The notes under the pieces are model-generated. The model was given only the letters and a program-made list of their open reading frames with translations. It did no database searches and was not told where the DNA came from. Shown here one piece after another: positions 51,501-59,439 of a stretch of DNA of 64,000 nucleotides. Numbering within the stretch: the first letter of the stretch is position 1; each line of letters begins with the position of its first letter. Origin of the DNA: Syngnathus acus (taxonomy: Eukaryota > Chordata > Actinopteri > Syngnathiformes > Syngnathidae); assembly GCF_901709675.1 (NCBI RefSeq), contig NC_051090.1, forward strand, positions 494,842 to 558,841. The letters are read 5' to 3'. A program made the position numbers and the translations under genes.

Positions 51501-52166
51501 AAAGATGGGCCCAATGGGAAAACCTGTAGGTTTTTTTAAATTTATTTGAATAAAACGTGTTGATTATGTTCTAGCTAGCAGATGGAGTACATTCCAATGT
51601 TATATTTGTTTATTTTCCATTCCTACAGGGGCCACGAGGTCCAAGAGGAAGCGGGGGTGAAATGGTAAGGTCCTATTCCAACCTACATATAATCAAACCG
51701 TTTGTTTACAACTGTGTGATTGTATAACTATTCCAATCTGCTCGGGCGTCAGACTTAACGTCAGAAGATTTCTTATTGCAAAATCACTCCTGGCTCCATT
51801 CATGGTGCAGCACGTGGCTGTAAATTGAAGACGATGCACTATTGCAATTGTTGTAGTGTTTCTGCGCGGTCACTTGATCCCAGTGGCATAGTCGTGCAAA
51901 GATGAGTTCCCCAGTCTTGCTCTGTGTGTCGTACGTACACAGTGTGTAGGTACATACTTTGTTTTGTAACATCTTCACAGCAATTCGCCATGTCTTTTAG
52001 GGGCCCCAAGGACCACATGGAAGTCCAGGACCCAGAGTAAGTTGCATATTTCGACTTGTTTGTGTGACTGAAACTATATACAACCGTTTTTATATTATTG
52101 ATGGTCGCCAATCCATACAAAGTCTCTTCTTGTTGGCTTATCCTCTTCAGTCCACATTTTTTTATG

Positions 52167-52215
<49 letters not shown>

Positions 52216-53616
52216 TAGGGCCCCCCTGGAGCTCCAGGACCTACAGTAAGTAAGATAAGAACATACACGTGAGCACATTCAGTTGTAGACTTTTTCGACG
52301 CTCGAGAGCATTGGAAAACAACAAGTTTCTGGACTGCTATAGTACTGTCAAAGTGGCCCTCAATATGTGTATGGATTTTCCTTGAATAGCAAAAAATGGA
52401 TCTGTGATCTTGAACCCACAGAGGCAACTAGTTGATGACTACAGCCTGTCCGACTCTAAAGCCGCCCTCGGAAACCAAGAGGTGATGTTTGTAATTCATT
52501 CCCTAAAGGTTGAAGGCAGGGTGACGCTGTATGCCAAAGTGGCCTTGGCTTCATAAATGTTCGATGGATGATGCTTTTCCACATGACTGACTAACATTCA
52601 TGTCATCTGCGACCAGAGTTTTCAAAACTCACAAGTGGGCCTACCAGACCAGAATGCAGAGATTTTTAAGACTTTGCATTACCTGAGTGGCGTTATTGAG
52701 AGCATCAAAAAGCCAGTGGGAACCAACGAGAACCCCACTCGTGTCTGTAAGGACCTGCTGGACTGTCATCCAAAGCTAAAAGATGGTGAGGGCACACTGA
52801 CGCTAACATGTCTTCATATTTAACCTGGAGCTCACGTTTTCTTTTCTCTCTTTCTATGTTCATGCGGATTTGAAGGCTGGTTCTGGATTGATCCCAATCT
52901 TGGCTGCAATTCAGATGCTTTCCAGGTCTTTTGCAACTTCACCGCAGGGGGTCAGACCTGTTTACATCCACTGGCCTCTAATAAGGTAATAAGGAATCAC
53001 AGTCACATGTAATCATTCAATTGCTTCCTTCCCAAGTTGTCCATCAAAATGGTCCTTTTCCTGAAAAAAGCGGACATTTGAGAATTGGTCTCAATTAGCC
53101 CCGAATGTCGATTGATGGCATCTGTGTTTGTGCCTGCAGATGGCGTTTGGTGTAGGAAATGTCCAAATGAAGTTTCTCCATTTACTGAGTAGCGAGGCCA
53201 GCCAGAGCATGGTACTGCATTGCCTGACCGCCTCACTCAACAACAGCGCAGACGCAGGCTTCGGCTCTCCCGCCCCCCCGAAGCAAAAAGAGAGCGGTCG
53301 TCTTCGCTTCCGAGGCTGGAACAAGCAAATATTTGAGAGCGACACACTACTTGAAACCGTTTGTGGCAAAGATGAGTGCAAGGTAGGAATCTCTGTCTCT
53401 GTCCTGTCGTATGACTCCCTCCCTCCCTCCCTCCATTCATTCTTTCCTCCGTCATCCATTGTTTTTCAGATCCAAGATGGCAGCTGGCATGAGTCCCATT
53501 TCTTCTTCTATACTCAGGAGAGCCACCAACTACCGATTGTAGAGCTCGAGGAAAGTCCCACACCACGTGGCAATGTTAAGCGACATATTGAAGTTGGCCC
53601 CGTCTGCTTTCTTTGA
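18497..53616 (+). CDS. col24a1: Collagen type XXIV alpha 1 chain, whole gene (60 coding exons)
   Basis: This is the gene-level span from start codon to stop. I reconstruct 60 coding exons with consistent phases, 4,923 nt and 1,640 residues: signal peptide 1 to about 34, thrombospondin-N-like domain in exon 3, an acidic Tyr-rich linker, major triple helix 408-1398 (991 residues), a short telopeptide, and COLFI C-propeptide 1419-1640. The identification as XXIV rests on the N-terminus ([11 protein letters not shown]), the DILDQLGL start of the mature chain, the two short helix imperfections and the C-propeptide, all close to human COL24A1 as I remember it. Human also has 60 exons and about 1,714 residues. 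Type XXIV is a minor fibrillar collagen, secreted into matrix and linked to bone and cornea. Linkage to ZNHIT6 supports orthology. Oddities are a Gly-to-Ala break in exon 39 and a helix cysteine in exon 37. Confidence 0.94.
19172..19230. repeat. (GGAA)n microsatellite in col24a1 intron 1
   Basis: About 14 perfect GGAA units. Confidence 0.95.
20423..20460. repeat. (GGAT)n microsatellite in col24a1 intron 1
   Basis: About nine perfect ATGG units. Confidence 0.95.
21521..21591 (+). CDS. col24a1: col24a1 exon 2: hydrophobic signal core
   Basis: 71 nt between a CCCTTAG acceptor and an AAA|GTATGT donor. It completes Thr18 and encodes [16 protein letters not shown] then EEDYLAQ: the hydrophobic core and likely cleavage region of the signal peptide. 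Splitting a signal peptide over two exons matches the human gene as I recall it. Confidence 0.88.
21639..21765. repeat. (ATCC)n microsatellite close to the exon 2 donor
   Basis: About 31 perfect ATCC units, starting only 48 bp downstream of the col24a1 exon 2 donor site. Confidence 0.96.
22879..24002 (+). CDS. col24a1: col24a1 exon 3: thrombospondin-N-like domain, acidic linker, start of helix
   Basis: A 1,124-nt exon encoding residues 42-416. It opens with VDILDQLGL, followed by a laminin-G/TSPN-like jelly-roll region to about residue 250, with the typical ending [20 protein letters not shown]. An extra cysteine in GNCGG, compared with the usual four, is a local difference. A Ser/Thr-rich variable region follows, then a strongly acidic segment with tyrosines in acidic context ([18 protein letters not shown]). 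By analogy with the variable regions of collagens V and XI, these tyrosines could be sulfated; this is inference. The exon ends with the first three helix triplets (GPKGEAGLP) and a phase-0 GTGAGT donor. In fibrillar collagens this N-propeptide limits fibril diameter. Confidence 0.92.
25631..38685 (+). CDS. col24a1: col24a1 exons 4-24: N-terminal part of the triple helix
   Basis: All exons start with a Gly codon and are 45 or 54 nt, the fibrillar-collagen pattern. Exons: 25631-25684, 27428-27481, 31975-32028, 32502-32555, 33205-33249, 33637-33690, 34053-34097, 34710-34763, 34842-34886, 35029-35082, 35266-35310, 36050-36103, 36262-36306, 36486-36539, 36654-36707, 37153-37206, 37473-37526, 37615-37668, 38288-38332, 38450-38503, 38641-38685. 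Exon 6 (31975) breaks the repeat: [15 protein letters not shown] loses two expected glycines, an imperfection I recall at the same place in human COL24A1. Exon 8 encodes GLPGER, which when hydroxylated belongs to the GxOGER class of integrin-binding motifs (inference). Exon 13 has a poor pyrimidine tract. Intron 5 (27482-31974) carries a young LTR retrotransposon on the opposite strand. Confidence 0.92.
28216..28437 (+). mobile_element. Non-LTR retrotransposon 3' end (LINE/SINE tail)
   Basis: The stretch ending CCCTTTGAGACTGCTTGTGA, then GGGCTATACAAATAAACTTG, matches a 3' end I know as widespread in teleost genomes, though I cannot assign the family. It carries a TCTCAAGG...CCTTGCCC segment typical of the same repeat. 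It ends about 50 bp left of the LTR element. A second tail with the reverse-complement signature lies near 48820. Confidence 0.6.
28490..29039 (-). repeat. Left LTR (3' LTR of the element)
   Basis: 550 bp, apparently identical to the right LTR. It includes six tandem copies of a 47-bp unit (28568-28849), a TATA-like TATTTAA on the minus strand (28957-28951) and an ATTAAA poly(A) signal on the minus strand near 28536-28531. Confidence 0.93.
29041..29055 (-). other. Polypurine tract of the LTR element
   Basis: On the minus strand the 3' LTR is immediately preceded by a run of G ending in GGGTTC, directly before TGTCACG. This is the usual position and composition for the plus-strand DNA primer, and a G-run here is common in fish Ty3/gypsy elements. 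Confidence 0.75.
29141..30721 (-). CDS. Gag-like protein of the LTR retrotransposon
   Basis: An uninterrupted 526-codon ORF whose ATG lies 18 nt inside the 5' LTR boundary and whose TAA/TAG-class stop lies about 100 nt before the polypurine tract. The N-terminus has a glutamine-rich likely coiled coil (about residues 34-68). A capsid-like region (about 115-300) follows, with sushi-type motifs. A CCHC zinc knuckle, C-X2-C-X4-H-X4-C, sits at residues 371-384 ([14 protein letters not shown]). After it comes a Pro/Arg-rich tail instead of the protease expected in an autonomous sushi element (no DSGA-type active site seen). Gag would form the particle that packages the RNA. The intact frame suggests it is, or was very recently, functional. 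Confidence 0.88.
   Translation of the reverse strand: MQPAHDSLDTARLTHTEWELGKTTEEMAALTRVVQQQQQQLQLQQQQLQQQQQQLQQQQQQLQQHHQLHQDLVEALRDHRDLAPLAAADRFVPSLSTSVPLSPTVMSTPRPASAPGQYVDVPEPRLSNLARFDGDPKYVRAFLTNCRVLFDLQPVTFATEPAKVGFVLTHLTGEAWLWGTAEYERQGPACSSFDAFAAEILRVFDLGSASEDASTELLTLRQGSRSVAQYAIRFQTVARRSDWNTPALVGAFIHGLADYIKDEMVSCERPQTLEVAMDLAVRVDRRIQSRRREERRAAPPPRHRDISPTPRVSWSAPVFSPDLSSARDPVHVSQRAFIAPHTQPSWSEPMEIGRTSLSVRKRSQRIREGLCLYCGGEGHWVVSCPTRPKDTRQARIRVGSVFLPPTTCRESLSQDHYSTPARALASRPSASPIRGQPPRVRSRRRPQRMARALTPLPLRRPQPGSAPVGGVLGSDRLPARSRPVGTRPVPTPAPWSASPDAAAGKVDWAVVPPDDGAWSTCSDSEY
30727..30736 (-). other. Self-primer binding site of the LTR element
   Basis: On the minus strand, two bases after the 5' LTR, the sequence is ACGAACTGAC. 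It is the exact reverse complement of GTCAGTTCGT inside the LTR (minus strand 31175-31166), where transcription is predicted to begin. It does not start with the TGG expected of a tRNA 3'-end primer site. Confidence 0.7.
30739..31288 (-). repeat. Right LTR (5' LTR of the element)
   Basis: 550 bp, containing promoter, RNA start and leader repeats for the minus-strand transcript. The six 47-bp tandem units (30817-31098) lie downstream of the predicted start, so they are transcribed. An ATTAAA signal is at 30785-30780 on the minus strand, about 40 nt from the LTR end. Confidence 0.93.
31200..31206 (-). promoter_or_regulatory. TATA box of the LTR element
   Basis: Minus-strand TATTTAA. The GTCAGTTCGT that pairs with the primer site begins 31 nt downstream (31175), the normal TATA-to-start distance, which independently supports that position as the RNA 5' end. 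Confidence 0.65.
35940..36031. repeat. (TTCC)n microsatellite next to the exon 15 acceptor
   Basis: About 22 perfect TTCC units, followed by CCCTTCTCTCTCTCTGTAG, the acceptor of col24a1 exon 15. The repeat runs into the polypyrimidine tract. Confidence 0.95.
39943..44999 (+). CDS. col24a1: col24a1 exons 25-36: central triple helix
   Basis: Twelve phase-0 exons of 54 or 45 nt, each beginning with Gly, all perfect Gly-X-Y: 39943-39996, 40687-40740, 41324-41377, 41578-41631, 41735-41788, 41892-41936, 42329-42373, 43324-43377, 43859-43912, 44005-44058, 44217-44270, 44946-44999. Exon 31 encodes [10 protein letters not shown] and exon 32 GSSGER, further GxxGER-type sites. Donors of exon 33 (GTAGTT), exon 34 (GTCTGT) and exon 36 (GTCAAG) are weak in consensus but keep the frame. 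The 1.26-kb intron before exon 25 shows no missed helix exon; together with the total exon count this indicates that the helix is complete. Confidence 0.92.
44479..44610. repeat. (CCTTG)n pentanucleotide array in col24a1 intron 35
   Basis: About 26 nearly perfect CCTTG units; it gives a spurious ALPCL repeat if translated. Confidence 0.96.
45341..52245 (+). CDS. col24a1: col24a1 exons 37-55: C-terminal part of the triple helix
   Basis: Exons of 27-108 nt: 45341-45448, 45744-45797, 45891-45998, 46555-46608, 47046-47099, 47228-47284, 47459-47512, 47610-47663, 47863-47916, 48631-48684, 49069-49176, 49904-50011, 50109-50216, 51042-51095, 51203-51265, 51472-51525, 51629-51664, 52001-52036, 52219-52245. 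Five are 108 nt, as in other fibrillar collagens. Exon 37 has GEC, a cysteine inside the helix. Exon 39 has GEAAPKG, where Ala replaces an obligatory Gly, and also RGD. Exon 42 is 57 nt and encodes [10 protein letters not shown], a one-residue-insertion imperfection that I recall at the equivalent place in human COL24A1. Exon 43 contains a second RGD and GTPGER. Exon 51 is 63 nt, and its 3' end is partly duplicated in the following intron. Confidence 0.92.
48817..49040 (-). mobile_element. Fragments of two retrotransposon tails in col24a1 intron 46
   Basis: At 48822-48870, AAGTCAAGTCAAATCTATTT then GTAGCCCTGA is the reverse complement of the tail at 28400-28435. At 48999-49036, GACAATAAAGCAGACTTTGA is the reverse complement of the left end of the repeat at 55811. 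Both look like truncated insertions, ending about 30 bp before exon 47. Confidence 0.5.
51244..51420 (+). repeat. Tandem duplication of exon 51 end plus donor and intron
   Basis: Copy A (51244-51328) holds the last seven codons of col24a1 exon 51, its GTAAGT donor and about 60 bp of intron. Copy B (51332-51420) repeats it with a few changes and a small insertion, with donor GTAGGT. Copy B has no acceptor, and using its donor would add 88 nt, shifting the frame, so it is a decoy. Confidence 0.9.
52169..52212. repeat. (CT)n microsatellite abutting the exon 55 acceptor
   Basis: Perfect TC dinucleotides run straight into CCCTTAG, the acceptor of col24a1 exon 55, and form its polypyrimidine tract. 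Confidence 0.95.
52422..53616 (+). CDS. col24a1: col24a1 exons 56-60: telopeptide and COLFI C-propeptide
   Basis: Exons are 52422-52481, 52617-52785, 52876-52985, 53140-53382 and 53470-53616 (TGA). Exon 56 encodes a 20-residue non-helical telopeptide. The rest is the fibrillar C-propeptide, which selects and trimerises chains in the ER and is later removed. Family marks include [47 protein letters not shown] (with a conserved N-glycosylation sequon NFT) and the end VGPVCFL. I count nine cysteines; the standard pattern has eight. The additional one is in [10 protein letters not shown] near the end of exon 59. The missing strong tract at the exon 58 acceptor (TTTGAAG) is unusual, but the reading frame and protein match demand it. 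Confidence 0.93.
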
Positions 53617-53889
53617 CCCTCTGCCCAATTCCCATCATACTCATTGATTTGATGAGCAAAAAAAAGAGAAGTTTAAAGGGCAATCTTTTCTGGAGATTGC
53701 CAATATCTGACCAATGAGAGATTTTCCAGATCATTTGTACGGAGCAGCCATGTCAACCAATCGGATTAGCTGTATTTATGGAAGATACCCTCGTGAGGAT
53801 AAAGCAATTCAGATCACGTTTGCTCGTTTAATCAATCGGTCGGTGCTCAGGTTGGCTGTACTGTACATATTGGCTGGCCCCAGATCCCA

Positions 53890-53931
53890 GGATGGATGGA
53901 TGGATGGATGGATGGATGGATGGATGGATGG
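53890..53931. repeat. (GGAT)n microsatellite in the col24a1 3' region
   Basis: About ten ATGG units, probably within the 3' UTR. Confidence 0.95.
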
Positions 53932-54880
53932 GGCTGCCCTATTTCATCGAACGCCCACAGACACCTCCCCTGGCCTTAGTAGACACGCACGCCCAGACCA
54001 TCCTATGCGGGGGCTCATCCAAGAAGTGCGTCAGGCCTCTGAAGTGGAGCACTCTTAGAACTCCAAATGTATGAGTGCAATAGCATGCGGACGTTATGAA
54101 AGGATTTCCCTTCAAAGGCTATGTGGACATTGTTCTCATGGTATTTTAGCGTCGGTCGGACCTGCTCATCTTGACAGATGGTGCTCTACCTCTACCTTGC
54201 TTTTTAGAATGCTTGCGCTTAGATTAAGCTTTGTTGCCTTTTTGTATGTACCGGTTACATCCAGGTGTACGTATTATGTCGAGTCGGTCGCTTTTAATTT
54301 ATGAACCGTTATTTAGCGCGCTACATAATATTGTAGCTTTGCTAACATGTGGCAGGTTCTTCAGGGGAATCCTATCATTGGTGCTGCAACAAAGAATGAG
54401 TCATCAGTAGGTTTATTGCATTTCCTGTGTATATTTTGCAATCATACTGTATGTTTATTTATACCCTCTTTCACATTACTGTTCAACAGTAAATTATACT
54501 CTCAGAGAACTATTGGTTCGTCCACACTTATAGAAGTATTTATGTTTTCGTGGTGGTTTCCTTCACCTGCGACTGTATGTTTATAACACTGTTCAGTTTA
54601 TTAAGTGGACTGGCAGCTACAGTGGGCCAGAATTAGAAAAAAATAATCACCCCCACCATATTCTTAATTTATAGCAAAGTACAATGATCTGAATTGTGTG
54701 GATGAAATGAAAAAAAGTTGGGTGCATATGTGTAAATAATAAATATGGTGTTACAAATAAATGGACATTTTATCCAACATTTTGGTGTCTTTAACGGAAT
54801 GATCCTATACTGTACATGAGCCATGTTCTGATGTGTGCAGCTTTCCAGTGAAAGATGATTCAGGACAGAACACAAACCGC

Positions 54881-54966
54881 CTGTCTGTCTGTCTGTCTGT
54901 CTGCCGACCTGTCTGCCTGCCTGCCTGCCTGCCTGCCTGTCTGTCTGCCTGTCTGTCTGCCTGTCC
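54881..54966. repeat. (CTGT/CTGC)n mixed tetranucleotide repeat
   Basis: Alternating CTGT and CTGC blocks, the complement class of the large CAGG/CAGA array at 1831-2264. Confidence 0.93.
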
Positions 54967-55263
54967 ATCCAGATTTTTTCATTTTAATTTTGCGATATTC
55001 CTTTATATTTTCTGTACAAACATTACACTGGAAGGCAAACATTTCCGCATTTTATGATACGTAAATAAACAACGCTGGTTTGATGACTCTCGGGACGCCA
55101 TACACACGCCTTGACACTGGGAGGCGCTAAAGAGCGTGTATAAACCGGATCTAGTCTACAAGTAGCCGCACACTTGCATGGTCGCAGGCGGAAGAGTTTT
55201 GTTGACATTATTTGCCAACGTGACTTACTCGTAATGTATAGTAGGCTTACTCCATCAATACGC

Positions 55264-58200
55264 ATGATGTCAGTTGTGGAGACGCCAACGGGCAGTAAAA
55301 GTCCTGACGAGGAGGCGAGGGGGACAAAAAGAAAGATTTCCCTGTCGAAGTAAGTGTGTGCAATGCAAACCAACTTGTGTGTTCTCATGCTGCTGTCATG
55401 CTTTTAAAAGCAAGGACCAAATGCGAATAACATCGTATCGAGATCAAGGTATGGCTTCGTAAATGAACAAGTTTAACGTTGTGAAATCGGTGTCGTTTGC
55501 ACGTTTGCTGCTTCTTCCTTCCTTCCTTCCTTCCTTCCTTCCTTCCTCGTGTTTTGCCCCCTCGTGCAGCAATGATTGAATTCATCTTTTCTTTTCGCAG
55601 TTGTGGTGTGTGTGGTTTTGGGGAGGCCAAGTACAAGTGCCCTGCCTGTCTCACACGTTCATGCAGGTAAGAACACCGACGACCAAGCAAACGGTCATGA
55701 TGGCCTTTCAAAGACATGGTATGAAGAATAGTAGTCTTTAAATGCACCACTTTCTGGACTATGTATTAATGCAAAGTCAATGGGCGAACAGAGTTGGTTG
55801 AAGACAAAAAAGTCAAAGTCTGCTTTATTGTCAACTTCTTCACATGTCAAGAAACACAAAGAGATCGAAATGACGTTCCCACTATCGCACGGTGACAAGA
55901 CATAGTACACAATATACGTACATACAAGTAAACAACACAAAAAGTCAAAACAAGAAGGCATAAATAAGAGTGATGAATAAATCATAAATAAACAAATAAC
56001 ATAAATAAGAGGAGCATCAAAAATGGAGCAAGTGTGTCAGAATAGAGCGCAAAAGTACATGACGCTACGCAGCCGAGGGGGGAGAGAGTTCAGGACCCGA
56101 ACAGCCTGGAGTATGAAGCTGTTGGTAGATGAGTTTTTCCAGTGAATAATGGCGGCTCGAGTCCCATCAAATTTGCAAATATGCAGCAGTTCATCTGGAT
56201 ATGGATTCGATGTCACTTGTGTGTTACTCTTTGTCATTTTGTCCCCAAAAAGTGCAGCTTTCAAGCAAGAAAGCCAAGTCAAGGGACATAGCTTGATTGT
56301 GTAATACGCACCATCTTTCAATCTTATTTCAGCAGAATATTTTTGACTGGCAGAGAGCCATGTATTTGTTGCTTCTATTTGTTTTGGTTGGAGGCCTCCA
56401 ATAACATGCTTCTGCTAGTGGCAGCAATCTTTGCTCTATTCCTTGACTCGTTCGTGTAGATGTTGAAACATTTTATCGCCTAATCCTTAAGAATCTGCTG
56501 GCATATTGAAAGTCATGCCTGAAATTGTTGGGCACCAGAGGTTGTCCGTAAGCGTCTTTCATAAAGGCCTCGAGTTGAAGGCATCCGTCAGCATTCCTAT
56601 TGCTTAGTTGTTTTTTTTAATTCACTGCTATTCTATCTGTAGCCAAATACCTGTCTCTCATCTGTGAAACGCTGCAAGATTTTTTTTTTTTTTTTTTAAA
56701 TCTGTTTTTTTTTTTGGTTACCAAATTCCTTTACATTTGAACAATCCTCATTTTTGTTGCGTAAGCAATGTCATCTATTCCAAAGCGACACAACGGCGCG
56801 GCGTCAAAAACATCTGCCAACTGTCTTTGGGGGTTTTCAACCTGGTTGAACCGTTTCACCTGAGATTTTGTTTGCTTCCTTCCTTCCTTCCTTCCTTCCT
56901 TCTCTCTGTCTTGAAGTTTGCTCTGTGTGAAGAAACACAAGGAAGAATCTCCATGCAGCGGTGTTCGAAACAAAAGCGCCTTCCTGAAACTCTCTCAATT
57001 TGATGAAATGACTCTACTCAGTGGTAAGCATGGCCTCATTCCAACATTCATACAAGATGCTTTTTTGGACCGTAACCTGTTTTGGGTGTAAGAAGTGGTC
57101 CTTGTCTGTTCTCGTCCCTAGATTACCGGTTTCTTGAGGATACAGGAAGATTTGCTGGTGGCGCCCAGAGAGACAATCTCATTCGTGCCCATGTCCGTTA
57201 CACTCCCAACAGAGTAAGCCCATTTGCTGTTCTATTGAGTTGCATTGCAAGTCATGTCCGTGTATTTTAGATGCTCAAAGGTAAATATGGGTGAAAGCCG
57301 GGATTAACACTGAACACAGTCAGGTTTAGTGATGCAGAACAGATGTTTGGTATTTGGACACATTTGTCCCAGAAGGCTGGCTCCCTCCCTCCTCCCTCCC
57401 ATCCCTGCCTCCAGCCTCACCGTCTTTTCCACTCAACTGAAAATGTCAGCCAACAAAAATGTCCCAAAAGTGTCCTTTTCTTACCATCTTCTATTCTAGC
57501 TCAGTGCTTTTGACACAATTGCCTGCTGTGATATCTTTGTACATCTGTCATTGCGTGCATTCATTTCCTTTGTTGTTCAGGTCAAAAATCTATTAGTAAA
57601 TGCCCGGAAGATGAACATCACTTTGAGAACCCTCCCCAGAACCTTCACCAAGAGTAGGAAAACTCCCAGCATCTTCAATTCAAGGTAAGAGTGTGATCCG
57701 ATAAGGACGCCATTCTTTCATACTGGAGAATATGACACACAAGTGCGCGACTTTTGGGGGGGAAAAAAGTCCAAATCCTATGGGAAGAAAATCTTGATTG
57801 GGAAATCACAAATGTCAGTGAGAAGAATGTTACACCTGTTTGTCAGTTGTGCACAAAGGGCTTTTGATCAAGTGCTCTGTGCATGGGGTGAGAGCAAAAG
57901 TATCAGTCAGTCATTTGTTTATGAGTGTGACTCAGCCATGAAGCCTGGAAGCAGCCGTACCAGTTGATTAAAGGCAGTCTTGACGCATACCGGAAACGGC
58001 CAAAGAGCCTTCCGGCAAGGCTACGTATGACTTACAAATCATTTCACCTATTATATCAAATAAGCAGCAGAGTTAGCGATCCAGTTCACTTGAAAAGAGT
58101 GACATCAGCACAACATTTAACACATTGTCATTGTTTCAATGAACAACTCATAATCGAACACACAGGAGCTTTCAGGGTTGTTGTTGTTGTTGGTTTTTTT

Positions 58201-59354
58201 TTGCCTACATAAATAATTGCCAGTGCATCCTGATCAACAGCACACTCCATATTTATCTTTGAAATCTACTTAAATTCTATCCATGGCAGGTAATTCATTC
58301 ATGGTGATCCAGGAATATTTCACAGGCTAGCCTGAAATGACTAAAGCCCCCGTTTTTCCCAGAGTTGCATAGTTTCCATTTGCTGTAACAATGCTATCAC
58401 ACCTGGTGCCCCACCCACATTTCTTGCATGTAGAAACGCATCAAGGCTTCCACAAGTATATGCAAATACACACTGACGCAGTAACTATGCCAACAAGCTC
58501 CTAAATTCCTCTCCCACCGTTGTGGAGGGAATCTCCCCCCCCCCCCCAGACTCGTTTATTCATGCCTAAGCGTGAGCTGCCATTTCATTTGCCCCGACTA
58601 GACCAAAACGTGTCGAAATAAAAGTCTATAGAGCTACGTGCAGCAAATTCACATTTTTTGCCGTGTTATTGGTCCGAAAGATTCGACCAATATTCTCTAT
58701 ACGTCTCATTCAGGCCAGTATTTTAACATAGCGGACGGACTAAAGATGATTTGAATTTGTTCCATTTAGGGAAAAAATGTTTCTGTGGCACCTGAAGATT
58801 GTGTTCCCTCAGAGTGGGACAGAATTCAGCCAGGAAAGGTAAGCCTCAAGGCAAATTGGACTGTGACCTTCATTTACAATGTCAATTCATTTCTTGATGG
58901 ACCGTTGTCTTAAGAAATGAAATTTCATTTCAGGGTGCGTGACACGCTAAGTCTGGAACAGATCTTGATGCCTTATATCCACCCGACAGAGTCAGACCCT
59001 ATAATACGCCAGAAGTAAGCCTTTTTTATTGTGATGCAGCTTAGCGTTGACACTGTGCTAATATCCAAAAACAAATCTATTTCAGGTTGAAGAGCTATGT
59101 ATGTACCCCAATAGAGGATGTCGGCGTTTTCATGAAGGAAGAAGGACGCAAAGCAAACTCAATCAGGTGAGCGACAGTGGATAGGAAGATGAGTGATTGG
59201 AGAAAAGCACCACTTATTTCCAATTGGAACATGATGGAGCTGTGAGCAGTTCACTCAATTCGGGCAATTCCAAAGTGGAATAGAAATCAACCCCTCTGGA
59301 GAGGAGCCCGACTGTGTGTAGAGGCCAGTCCAACGACTAGGTCTCGTCTCGACT

Positions 59355-59439
<85 letters not shown>

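Larger units (their letters stand above)
53617..55233. other. col24a1 3' UTR and short col24a1-znhit6 intergenic gap
   Basis: No further ORF belongs here. Candidate poly(A) signals AATAAA occur at 54738-54743 and 54756-54761, which would give a 3' UTR of about 1.1 kb, with another at about 55064. The gap to the first possible znhit6 ATG (55234) is then under 500 bp. It contains a (GGAT)n and a (CTGT/CTGC)n repeat. An ETS-like GGCGGAAG at 55188-55195 could belong to the znhit6 promoter. Confidence 0.5.
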
